The notes under the pieces were generated by a model. That model was not told where the DNA came from and searched no databases. It saw only the letters and a program-made list of their open reading frames with translations. From Bacillota bacterium (GTDB taxonomy: Bacteria > Bacillota > Bacilli > Alicyclobacillales > SLC66), in NCBI GenBank assembly GCA_021821085.1, contig JAKACV010000027.1, forward strand, positions 1 through 33,645: 33,645 nucleotides of DNA, written 5' to 3'. A program made the position numbers and the translations under genes. This document shows positions 23,654-31,292 of the stretch, piece after piece. The stretch's first letter is position 1, and each line of letters opens with the position of its first letter.

Positions 23654-24838
23654 TCAGTGACATGTTTCTTCTAAATTTTTCGCGGGTATCATGACTCTTG
23701 GCACTCTTACCGAAATACGGCACAATAACTCATATGGGATCGTATCGATTTGTTTGGCCGCTTCAGAAAGTGAGGCACACCCACCCATCTCTCCATAAAT
23801 CGTCACTACATCTCCTACTACGGCGGACAGTCCTGTCACGTTCACCATCAATTGATCCATACATATGCGACCAACGATTGACGCACAAGATCCGTTGATC
23901 ATGACACGACCAATATTGGATAATGCTCGTGGAATCCCGTCCGCATACCCAATCGCCACCGTTGCGATGACTTCAGGTTTTGTTGCGAAATACGTTCGCC
24001 CGTAACTCACGGCCTCACCTGGCATAATCTGTGCCAGCCTGGTAATGCGCGAACGCACTGCCATAACAGGATACAACCCGATAGAGGCTTGCCCTTGCGG
24101 CAACGGATGATACCCATACATTGCGATTCCAAATCGAACCATATCATACTGATAGCGCACATCGCGCAATGCCGCAGCGCTATTCGCCGCATGCATAATC
24201 GGGATCACAATACCGTGTCGCTCTGCAGCAGTGACAACCGTCTCAAAACGAGTGCGCTGTTGCTCAATAAATGAAACCTCAGATCTATGATCCGCCCCTA
24301 TTACAACGGGTTCTTCAGAGATAAACTCTTCATCCGCCGATGAAAAATGAGTAAATATCCCCTCCAGTACAATCCAGGGAGAGGACACAGCCATCTGTAA
24401 TAAGGCAAGCGTCTCATCGATATGACGCAGACCAAGTCTCGTCATTCCCGTATCGATCTTCACATGGATCTTTGCTTGACTCTTCAACGCCTGCGCCGCA
24501 TCTTGTAACCATAGCAGGTCTTCCATACTCCCCACAGTTGCTGTCAAGTGTTGTTCCACTGCGACATGGGCTGCAGACTTCGGCAGCGCTCCGTACACGA
24601 GAATATCTGCTCTGATCCCCGCATTTCGCAACAACACCCCCTCTTCATAAGAGGCTACCCCCAAGTGGTCTGCCCCCGCAAATAATGCCGCTTCGCTAAT
24701 AGCCACTGCGCCATGTCCATACGCATCGGCCTTTACCGTCGCCATAAAGCGCACATTTGCACCAAGTTTTTTTTTCAGTACCTTTACATTATGAATTAAA
24801 TGATCTACGTGAATCTCTGCCCACGTCTGTCTCCACAT
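23654..24838 (-). CDS. alr: Alanine racemase
   Basis: Alr is a PLP enzyme that interconverts L- and D-alanine for peptidoglycan. The 394-residue protein starts MWRQTWAEIHVDHLIHNV and has the PLP-lysine motif VKADAYGHG (Lys36), KIDTGMTRLGL, HAANSAA, VRFGIAMYGYHP, and GEAVSYGRTYFA containing the second catalytic base Tyr, then TVAIGYADGIPRAL and GRICMDQLMVNVT. Length and order are normal. The ATG at 24838 has AGGTGAGAG directly upstream; a GTG at 24847 lies within that site. It sits between the YdcC-like lipoprotein gene and the toxin-antitoxin pair, as in B. subtilis. Confidence 0.98.
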   Translation of the reverse strand: MWRQTWAEIHVDHLIHNVKVLKKKLGANVRFMATVKADAYGHGAVAISEAALFAGADHLGVASYEEGVLLRNAGIRADILVYGALPKSAAHVAVEQHLTATVGSMEDLLWLQDAAQALKSQAKIHVKIDTGMTRLGLRHIDETLALLQMAVSSPWIVLEGIFTHFSSADEEFISEEPVVIGADHRSEVSFIEQQRTRFETVVTAAERHGIVIPIMHAANSAAALRDVRYQYDMVRFGIAMYGYHPLPQGQASIGLYPVMAVRSRITRLAQIMPGEAVSYGRTYFATKPEVIATVAIGYADGIPRALSNIGRVMINGSCASIVGRICMDQLMVNVTGLSAVVGDVVTIYGEMGGCASLSEAAKQIDTIPYELLCRISVRVPRVMIPAKNLEETCH

Positions 24839-24897
24839 CGCTCTCACCTAGAATGAGAATACCACAAAGTGTGAATCATAGCGCGCACGAGTACACA

Positions 24898-25887
24898 TTA
24901 TTTGCCGCTGTCATCAACCATCGATGCCGCCACTTTCGTCATACTCGCAACTGGCATATGCGACGTCAATTGAAACTCCACCCCATGTTGCAACCAATAC
25001 AACTGATGTACGCCTGTACTTCCTGTCAACACAGCTGGTACACCATAGAGAGTCAGCAATTTCCCCGCGCCAAGTTCCAAACTCCCTGCACTCGATCTCG
25101 TTTCAACCAATGTAAAAGGTTCGGCTCCAGCATAACGGACAAAGATCACACCGTTTTGATCCGCCTCGTCCTCCATACTGTCATTGTGCGGAATATAAGT
25201 AGGCTCAATGACCCCAAATCCCTGCTCCACCGCACTCACAGGCATCTCAATTGACTTTAGAGTTGTCGCTTGATCTGGTGAAAAAGCATTCGTCGGGAAA
25301 TGAACCCCTTTTTGGAACGAAATATAATTCATCGTAATCACAGGGCGTTGTGCCTTGTCATAGAGAATCACTTGTTTTGGTCCGAGTGTTGTTTGATCTA
25401 ATTCAATTTTCTGGCTTGTCACAAGCGAATTCTGCGCATCTGTTGGAACGACAAAAGTCACTACCTTGTCTTTTACCGAATACTCAGGTTTAGCAGCTGA
25501 AATAATGCTGCTTAGCAAAGAGTTATAAAGATACATATGCCCTTGTTTCTCTGCCCAATCCCCTTGAAATCGAATTACCTTACGCGTTGAAGGGCTGATA
25601 ATATAAATACCTTGTGCATTGTGCAAAATAATTTGTGAAATATCCTTATTTTCATTGCCCAATGCAATTCGATAGAGATTCGGCGCCTGATACCACGTTT
25701 CGACATAATACCGCTGAACAACACCTTGAACATGTACCGTCATGAATGCTTCTGTTTTGTATGTTGTCAGACTTTTTTGCATCTCTTGAAGTTGTTTTGC
25801 TGTCTGTGTAGCACTTTGTCCACACCCTGATAGCACCAGTGCCAAACTTACGGTTAACAGCAATGCAGCCCAATTTTTTCGCCGCAC
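24898..25887 (-). CDS. YdcC-like lipoprotein with LolA-type fold
   Basis: The 329-residue protein has a lipoprotein signal peptide, MRRKNWAALLLTVSLALVLSGC, with the lipobox LSGC and acylated Cys22, so it should be anchored to the outer face of the membrane. The next 200 residues resemble LolA-like outer-membrane-lipoprotein-sorting domains in Gram-positives (KSLTTYKTEAFMTVHVQG, YYVETWYQAPNLYRIAL, IYIISPSTRKVIRFQGDW). The C-terminal 110 residues (FGVIEPTYIP onwards) resemble the DUF4367-type segment found in such proteins. In B. subtilis the gene upstream of alr is ydcC, a sporulation gene of this class, so position and fold agree. The start is GTG at 25887 with AGGGGTG upstream. Confidence 0.85.
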   Translation of the reverse strand: MRRKNWAALLLTVSLALVLSGCGQSATQTAKQLQEMQKSLTTYKTEAFMTVHVQGVVQRYYVETWYQAPNLYRIALGNENKDISQIILHNAQGIYIISPSTRKVIRFQGDWAEKQGHMYLYNSLLSSIISAAKPEYSVKDKVVTFVVPTDAQNSLVTSQKIELDQTTLGPKQVILYDKAQRPVITMNYISFQKGVHFPTNAFSPDQATTLKSIEMPVSAVEQGFGVIEPTYIPHNDSMEDEADQNGVIFVRYAGAEPFTLVETRSSAGSLELGAGKLLTLYGVPAVLTGSTGVHQLYWLQHGVEFQLTSHMPVASMTKVAASMVDDSGK

Positions 25888-25901
25888 ATGATCACCCCTG
25901 T

Positions 25902-27518
25902 CTATCCATCAAGAGAAATGTCCATTTCCCAGGAAATTTGTCGAAATGCAGGTCCAATCCATTGCAATAAATCAGAAGCTAACAGAGATTCTTCACTCTG
26001 TTGTTTTTCGCATGCGCATTCAGCCGCTTTCCCATGAACATACACGCCAATCATCGCGGCCATCTTTGCATCGTATCCACTTGCTAGTAGCCCCCCGATC
26101 AAACCGGCCAGCACATCGCCAGTTCCTCCCGTAGCAAGTCCGCTATTCCCCGTTTGATTGATCCACACCGTACCTTCAGGCGCCGCGATGACGGTGCCAG
26201 AACCTTTTAGAACGACCACTGCCCTTGTTGCGACAGCATACTCTCTTGCATAACGAAGGCGGTTTGCTTGTACATCACTCACAGAGCAGGTGAGCAATTG
26301 GGCAAATTCCTTCGGGTGTGGCGTGATCACCGTCGATTGCTTGCGTCTCGCAAACCAATTGCGTCCTTGATCGCCACTGGCAGCGAGCATTTGTAGAAAA
26401 TCTGCATCCAACACAAGTGGAATGGTCACATCAGCAAATGCGAATCCAACGCCAATCTGAGTCTGTAACCCCTTCCCAATACCGGGACCGAGTACACCCG
26501 CATCCATCTCATGCAGCAATGAAACGAGAGATTCAATAGCAGTTTGTGACCCTACTCCAGTTCGTCCTGCATATCGCCTCACAACCACCTCTGCAGGAAA
26601 TGCGGTGAGCCACGGGGAAGCGAGATCTTCTGGTGCAAAGTAGTGGACAAGCCCTGCACCAGCACGATAAGCAGCTTCCACTGTTAAACGAGCAGCCCCA
26701 TACATTCCTTCACTTCCAGCAAGAACTCCTATGCGGCCAAATACACCCTTGTGTGAATTCTGTGGCCTAGGCCGATATCCTCGTGCAACCTCATGCTCCG
26801 TCACAAGGTAGTGATGGGCCCCCTGCGCTTTAGCCATGCTGTAGGTCATAGTCAAAGGAGCAACGACAACTCGGCCTACTCGACTTTTCCCTGGTTGTAC
26901 ATACAGACCTGGTTTAGCAAACCCACACGCCACAGTCACTTTTGCAGCTATGCAATCAGGATCAACTTGCCCCGTATCCGCATCTAACCCGGTGGGTAAA
27001 TCGACTGCGACCACAGGCCGTTTAGCGCGATTGATCGCGCACAAAAGCGGTCGAATCTGATCTCGTACAGGCAAGCTACTGCCGTTTCCAAGAATTGCGT
27101 CGATGATCACATCCGCCTGTGCAAAGTCGTCCATTTCATTTGCCAGCTTCCCCTGCAACTTACGATAGGCGCCAAATTGCCCTTGTGTGAAAGTGGCAAG
27201 CTCCCATTCCTCCACAGCCAACCACACGCGAACCTCATAACCGAATGCGTGCAAATACCGTGCAGCAACGAGTCCGTCAGCGCCATTGTGACCTTTCCCT
27301 ACGACAACGGCGATCATCGGAGTGCGTTTCGTCGATCTTTTAGCAGACGCAGACCTCTCCCCAATGAACTCAGATTCGCCCACGCCATCCACCAGATCAA
27401 TCACCAGTTGAGCGATGCGCAACCCAACTGATTCCATTAAAGCCGGTGCCGCTATCCCTACTTCCTCTAGCAACGTAGCATCTAACATTTTCATCTCTGC
27501 ACTTGTAACAAGTAACAC
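25902..27518 (-). CDS. nnr: Bifunctional NAD(P)H-hydrate epimerase / ADP-dependent dehydratase
   Basis: Nnr repairs hydrated NADH and NADPH: the N-terminal YjeF_N domain epimerises the hydrates and the C-terminal carbohydrate-kinase-like domain removes water with ADP or ATP. The protein has 538 residues. The epimerase part shows SAEMKMLDATLLEEVGI, VVVGKGHNGADGLVAARYL and VDLPTGLDADTGQ; the dehydratase part shows GVLGPGIGKG, LVLDADFLQML, VITPHPKEFAQLL, VVLKGSGTVIA and GNSGLATGGTGDVLAGLIGGLL. The nucleotide loop usually reads GNNGGDG; here it is GHNGADG. The GTG at 27518 follows GGAGGG. It begins the nnr-lipoprotein-alr run; acpS, which often precedes it, is not present. Confidence 0.95.
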   Translation of the reverse strand: MLLVTSAEMKMLDATLLEEVGIAAPALMESVGLRIAQLVIDLVDGVGESEFIGERSASAKRSTKRTPMIAVVVGKGHNGADGLVAARYLHAFGYEVRVWLAVEEWELATFTQGQFGAYRKLQGKLANEMDDFAQADVIIDAILGNGSSLPVRDQIRPLLCAINRAKRPVVAVDLPTGLDADTGQVDPDCIAAKVTVACGFAKPGLYVQPGKSRVGRVVVAPLTMTYSMAKAQGAHHYLVTEHEVARGYRPRPQNSHKGVFGRIGVLAGSEGMYGAARLTVEAAYRAGAGLVHYFAPEDLASPWLTAFPAEVVVRRYAGRTGVGSQTAIESLVSLLHEMDAGVLGPGIGKGLQTQIGVGFAFADVTIPLVLDADFLQMLAASGDQGRNWFARRKQSTVITPHPKEFAQLLTCSVSDVQANRLRYAREYAVATRAVVVLKGSGTVIAAPEGTVWINQTGNSGLATGGTGDVLAGLIGGLLASGYDAKMAAMIGVYVHGKAAECACEKQQSEESLLASDLLQWIGPAFRQISWEMDISLDG

Positions 27519-27605
27519 GAAATTCCCTCCGATTTGTAGAGATATATTCACACTGCGGTACAAGTAGTACCGTCGACATCGTGACATTCAATCAAGATGA
27601 ATGAC

Positions 27606-27629
27606 AAAAGGCGCCATAAAGGCGCCCTT
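27606..27629 (-). terminator. Terminator of the LCP gene
   Basis: GGCGCC repeats at 27610-27615 and 27621-27626 extend to an 8-bp stem (AAGGCGCC with GGCGCCCTT) around ATAAA. On the minus strand it is followed by TTTTGTC, 27 bases after the stop codon. Confidence 0.75.
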
Positions 27630-27655
27630 GTATTACGTAATGTGAAAACGTACGC

Positions 27656-28969
27656 TTATTGTGAGTATACAGTCACTGCGTTGGGATTGGGACTCCCTGG
27701 TTCTACGATTCCATTACCAGTAGCAAGTGTGCGACCCACTTGAAATCCCCAGCCAATGTCGCCACTTGGATACATAATCTGCACAGGATAAGTGCCGTTC
27801 CCAGCCCCCATCCACGTCACTTGATAACCAGCCGCCTTTAGTTTATTCGCCACCGACTGCGACCCGTACACCTGCACAGGAATCGTACTCGGCGCTGGTA
27901 AAGGAGGGAGACCCATCGAAGATCCCGTGGAGCCGTATGGTTTTAACATCGCGTAGATATGTTGTGGATTCAGCACATCATAGTAAGCACCTGTAATATA
28001 ATTTTCTTGATTTATGCTAGGTACAGGTGCACTTGCAATCTGCATCGAATCTCCCAGATTACCTAACGTCACGTGGACGATCTTGGCTCCAAGTAAATCA
28101 ACTCCAAGCCCAGTGAGATCTTTTGTATTCATATCCGTTGCAATATCGTTCTTCCACGTATTTATTAATCCGCCAACACTCGCCAAATCCGTGCCTGGAC
28201 TCAGTAATTTTGTTTTTAACGCCTCGATGACTTGCGCTTCCGCATCCATTCGCTGAAAGTCATTCACTCGGACTGTGCTGCTCGCTTGATTTTGGCGGAT
28301 TCGAATAAACGCTAGTGCCTGCTGTCCATTTAGCGTTTGCCAACCGGGATAGAGGTTTGCGTGACTATGCTGCGGATCGTAGAGTCGACCCGGAACATCG
28401 ACACGAACTCCTCCGACTGCATTCACTGCATCTTCAAATCCCTTGAAATCAGTAACCACCCAGTGGTTGATTTTTAACCCTGTCAACTGTTCCACAGCCT
28501 TCACAGAGAGCTGAGCCGCCTGATTAGGATGCATTTGTGCTCCGATAAAAAAGAGACTCTTAATCTTCGGAATTGGATTATTGAATTGCGGTTGGGCAAA
28601 CAGCACATTACGCGGGATCGAGATCAGGACAACTTTGTGCAGTTTCGGGTCAACATGAGCCACCATCAAAATATCTGCCTGTCCTCCACCTGTACCTAAA
28701 CCAAGTGGTCCTGAAGGATTACGCGCATTGTTCCCAATCAATAAGATGTTTTCCTCTGGTGACCCAGCTACATCTCTGATCACCTGTTCCAGTGGGTTGC
28801 CACCGCCCGGATTCTTCACGGACGTATATACGGCTGCAAACGCAGTACCAAGTACAACCGCAGCAACGCCAGCACTAATGATCACCGCTAGTCTTCTGCG
28901 TTTCTTGCGCCGCACCTTGTCTATCGTTCGCCGATTTTGCGGGCGATTCCCTGAGGACTTCTGATTCAT
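27656..28969 (-). CDS. LytR-CpsA-Psr (LCP) family cell-wall ligase
   Basis: LCP proteins attach teichoic acids or other anionic polymers to peptidoglycan from lipid-linked precursors. The 437-residue protein has a very basic cytoplasmic N-terminus (VRRKKRRRLAV), one membrane helix (about residues 27-48), and the extracellular LCP domain: ENILLIGNNAR, GGQADILMVAHVDPKLHKVVLISIPRNVLF, VKAVEQLTGLKINHWVVTDFKGFEDAVNAVGGVRVDVP, and ALAFIRIRQNQASSTVRVNDFQRMDAEAQVI. A LytR_C-type domain follows near residues 360-425 (PVQVYGSQSVANKLKAAGYQVTWMG). The ATG at 28969 follows GAGAGG; the longer frame to 29005 lacks a site. It is transcribed alone between its own promoter and terminator. Confidence 0.95.
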   Translation of the reverse strand: MNQKSSGNRPQNRRTIDKVRRKKRRRLAVIISAGVAAVVLGTAFAAVYTSVKNPGGGNPLEQVIRDVAGSPEENILLIGNNARNPSGPLGLGTGGGQADILMVAHVDPKLHKVVLISIPRNVLFAQPQFNNPIPKIKSLFFIGAQMHPNQAAQLSVKAVEQLTGLKINHWVVTDFKGFEDAVNAVGGVRVDVPGRLYDPQHSHANLYPGWQTLNGQQALAFIRIRQNQASSTVRVNDFQRMDAEAQVIEALKTKLLSPGTDLASVGGLINTWKNDIATDMNTKDLTGLGVDLLGAKIVHVTLGNLGDSMQIASAPVPSINQENYITGAYYDVLNPQHIYAMLKPYGSTGSSMGLPPLPAPSTIPVQVYGSQSVANKLKAAGYQVTWMGAGNGTYPVQIMYPSGDIGWGFQVGRTLATGNGIVEPGSPNPNAVTVYSQ

Positions 28970-29106
28970 ATTTTCAACCTCTCTATTAGGTATAAACACT
29001 AACAATCTCCATCGATGGCGATTGAGCCGTGATCAAGTCCTACATGCTGTCCGTTCTATCTATATCGATCTAGCCTCACACGTTCACTCCATAAAAAACG
29101 TTCTTA

Positions 29107-29135
29107 ATTATATCATACTATCCGGACACTCTCAC
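29107..29135 (-). promoter_or_regulatory. Promoter of the LCP gene
   Basis: On the minus strand GTGAGA (29130-29135) and a perfect TATAAT (29107-29112) are 17 bases apart, and TGA before the -10 makes it an extended -10 (TGATATAAT). The predicted leader is about 130 bases and I see no known regulatory RNA in it. Confidence 0.6.
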
Positions 29136-29144
29136 CACTGCAAA

Positions 29145-29837
29145 CTAGCATGTGAACAGACGAGCATACACGATGGGATCCCTTACTCCAGCCTCTTTGA
29201 AACCTTTTAGACGCAATCGACAACTATCGCAAACTCCACAAGCCACTTCTTGTCCTTCATAGCACGATGCCGTAAGGACATAAGGTACTCCGAGCGACGT
29301 CCCAAGAGTAATAATCTCCGCTTTACTCAAATCCAAAAGTGGCGTCATAATCTCTAACGGTGTGCCCATAACTCCAACTTTTGTCGCCAGAGAAGCTGTT
29401 TTTGCAAATGCCTGGATAAACTCAGGTCGACAATCGGGATAGCCGCTATAATCAAGTGCATTTACACCAAGATAAATCGCTTCTGCTCCAACCACCTCTG
29501 CATAGGCAGTTGCAATCGACAAAAAAATGAGGTTGCGCCCAGGTACATATGTGACCGGGATTTCATCTTCGACAATTCCCGTATGCGGAACTTCAATATC
29601 ATCATCTGTCAGCGCACTTCCGCCGATCGAATGCAAAAATGGAAGTTGTGCAATCCGATGCTGCCTCACCTCATAGAACGTTGCAACCTTTTTCGCCGCC
29701 TCAATTTCAATAGAATGACGCTGACCATAATCGAACGTGAGCGCATAGATCTCAAATCCTGCATGCTGTGCTACGCCCACGCATGTGGTCGAATCTAGCC
29801 CACCGCTCAAAATCACTACCGCTTTCTTCACCTGCAT
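29145..29837 (-). CDS. queC: 7-cyano-7-deazaguanine synthase QueC
   Basis: QueC converts 7-carboxy-7-deazaguanine to preQ0 using ATP and ammonia, in the queuosine pathway. The 230-residue protein carries the PP-loop SGGLDSTT (residues 11-18), ALTFDYGQRHSIEIEAA, VPGRNLIFLSIATAYAE, YSGYPDCRPEFI, and the C-terminal zinc site C-x8-C-x2-C-x2-C in CYEGQEVACGVCDSC. The ATG at 29837 has GGAGGAGG ten bases upstream; the frame stays open to 29912, but this would overlap queE. It is the last gene of queD-queE-queC. Confidence 0.97.
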   Translation of the reverse strand: MQVKKAVVILSGGLDSTTCVGVAQHAGFEIYALTFDYGQRHSIEIEAAKKVATFYEVRQHRIAQLPFLHSIGGSALTDDDIEVPHTGIVEDEIPVTYVPGRNLIFLSIATAYAEVVGAEAIYLGVNALDYSGYPDCRPEFIQAFAKTASLATKVGVMGTPLEIMTPLLDLSKAEIITLGTSLGVPYVLTASCYEGQEVACGVCDSCRLRLKGFKEAGVRDPIVYARLFTC

Positions 29838-29884
29838 GAACGCAAGTCCTCCTCCTTCTTCTATGTAGCTCCAAGAGCAGACAT

Positions 29885-30595
29885 TTACACGCCACGCTGA
29901 TTCGGATCCCACAAGATCTTGTGAATTTGCAAACTTAGCTTTACTTCAGCCTGCCCCCCTTCAAGTATCCATTCTGCAAGTTCACGTGGTTGAATCTCTC
30001 CAAAAGCAGGGCTAAAGAGTGGCGTACATCGCAGATGAACTTCCGAAAGAACCTGACAGGCTTGTTCAAAATCCGCACGATTCGCGATGACAAATTTCAA
30101 TTCGTCACAAGCGCGCAACTTCTCCAAATTCACTAGGTACATTTTATCCGTTTCACCAGAGCCATTTAGCTTATAATCGAGAATATAGCGCACCTTTGGT
30201 GACGAAACCTCATACAAAAACGGGGCAAGATCAATGGCGCCACTTGTCTCAATATGAATGTCCACAATTTGCGGCAGATGCGCGAGTTCTTTCAATAGTT
30301 GAATCACCTGTTTTGTATATAAAAGTGGCTCACCACCCGTCAAACAAATACGTTTTGCTCGAAAAGAACCTACTTTTTGTACAATTTCAGCAATGCTAAG
30401 CGTCATCTCCGCCTGATATGGCGGATAACTGTACGGCGTATCACACCATGTACAACGCAAAGGACATCCAAATAAGCGAATGAATATCGTAGGAAATCCA
30501 GTTGCTGTCCCTTCGCCCTCCACGGTCTCAAAAATCTCGACAAGAGGAAGCAAGAGTTCATGCGACAAGCCTTTTTGCTCTCTCGCGATTTGCAT
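29885..30595 (-). CDS. queE: 7-carboxy-7-deazaguanine synthase QueE
   Basis: QueE is a radical-SAM enzyme that contracts the ring of 6-carboxytetrahydropterin. The 236-residue protein has IFETVEGEGTATGFPTIFIRLFGCPLRC followed by TWC, that is, the iron-sulfur cluster motif C-x3-C-x2-C at Cys44, Cys48 and Cys51, then LTGGEPLLY, VDIHIETSGAIDL, and the DYKLNGSGE metal-site segment. The ATG at 30595 overlaps the queD stop codon as TGATG, with GGAGATGGA upstream in queD; a GTG one codon earlier is possible. Confidence 0.96.
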   Translation of the reverse strand: MQIAREQKGLSHELLLPLVEIFETVEGEGTATGFPTIFIRLFGCPLRCTWCDTPYSYPPYQAEMTLSIAEIVQKVGSFRAKRICLTGGEPLLYTKQVIQLLKELAHLPQIVDIHIETSGAIDLAPFLYEVSSPKVRYILDYKLNGSGETDKMYLVNLEKLRACDELKFVIANRADFEQACQVLSEVHLRCTPLFSPAFGEIQPRELAEWILEGGQAEVKLSLQIHKILWDPNQRGV

Positions 30596-31056
30596 CACGA
30601 CTCCATCTCCTCGCGTGAGACTTCAGCACAAGAAGTCGGAGTTTCCCACAGGACGACACGCTCAACCCGAGCTTTTGACCCCTCTTTTGCCAATGCCTGC
30701 GCAATCTGCTCGAATATCCAAACCACCATATTTTCCGCAGTCGTATTCATGGGCGGCAAGATGGCATTTAAATATTGGTGATCGAGGCGATCTACGACAC
30801 TTTGCTTGACGATCCGTTTTAAATCTGAAAAATCAATTGCAAGACCAACATCATCTGGAATTGCGCTTGCGCTCACAAGCAATCGATACGTATGCCCATG
30901 GAGTCCCACACACTTTCCTTCATACGCATAAAGATGATGCGCTGCATCGAAGGTAAATTCTTTTGTCACACGAACACGCTTATTATGATAACGCAATTGC
31001 GTACGCTCGATGTCCACGCCTAATTGTAGTAATTTTTGAGGCACGACATACTCCAT
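30595..31056 (-). CDS. queD: 6-carboxy-5,6,7,8-tetrahydropterin synthase QueD
   Basis: QueD makes 6-carboxytetrahydropterin from dihydroneopterin triphosphate. The 153-residue protein has the zinc and active-site residues of the family: FTFDAAHHLYAYEGKCVGLHGHTYRLLV with His40/41, catalytic Cys49, His53 and His55; DFSDLKRIVKQSVVDRLDHQYLN; and TAENMVVWIFEQI with the conserved Glu. About 25 residues precede the core, slightly longer than the shortest family members. The ATG at 31056 follows GGGGTG; a TTG at 31095 is in frame but has no site. It is the first gene of the que operon. I recognise no preQ1 riboswitch upstream. Confidence 0.95.
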   Translation of the reverse strand: MEYVVPQKLLQLGVDIERTQLRYHNKRVRVTKEFTFDAAHHLYAYEGKCVGLHGHTYRLLVSASAIPDDVGLAIDFSDLKRIVKQSVVDRLDHQYLNAILPPMNTTAENMVVWIFEQIAQALAKEGSKARVERVVLWETPTSCAEVSREEMES

Positions 31057-31292
31057 ACTTACACCCCAACTTGATGCAGTAAAATTGATTGTCAATCATT
31101 TGCTGCAGCATCTGTATTTAGTACTTCCTTAATAAGCATCTCATACATGTTTGCAAATGTGAAGTAGTACGGAAAAAGACAATTACATCTATACATCGCA
31201 TCCTTGCCTTGCCCTATCGAACGTGACATAATGGCTGGAAGTGAAGTGGTACGGCAACGTGGCGAAAGGTTGGATGAAATCTGTTCTCCAAT
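31057..31292. other. Divergent intergenic region between queD and kimA
   Basis: This 236-base gap holds no convincing gene. A near-identical 14-mer, GTGAAGT(A/G)GTACGG, occurs at 31159-31172 and 31241-31254. Toward queD a weak promoter candidate TTGCAA, 16 bases, TATTAA can be read on the minus strand at about 31129-31156. I recognise neither a preQ1 riboswitch for queD nor a ydaO-type c-di-AMP riboswitch for kimA. Confidence 0.5.

Noticed and set aside
29022-29210. Small plus-strand open frame between the LCP gene and queC
   Set aside because: It covers the LCP promoter and runs into queC on the other strand; no start signal or domain.
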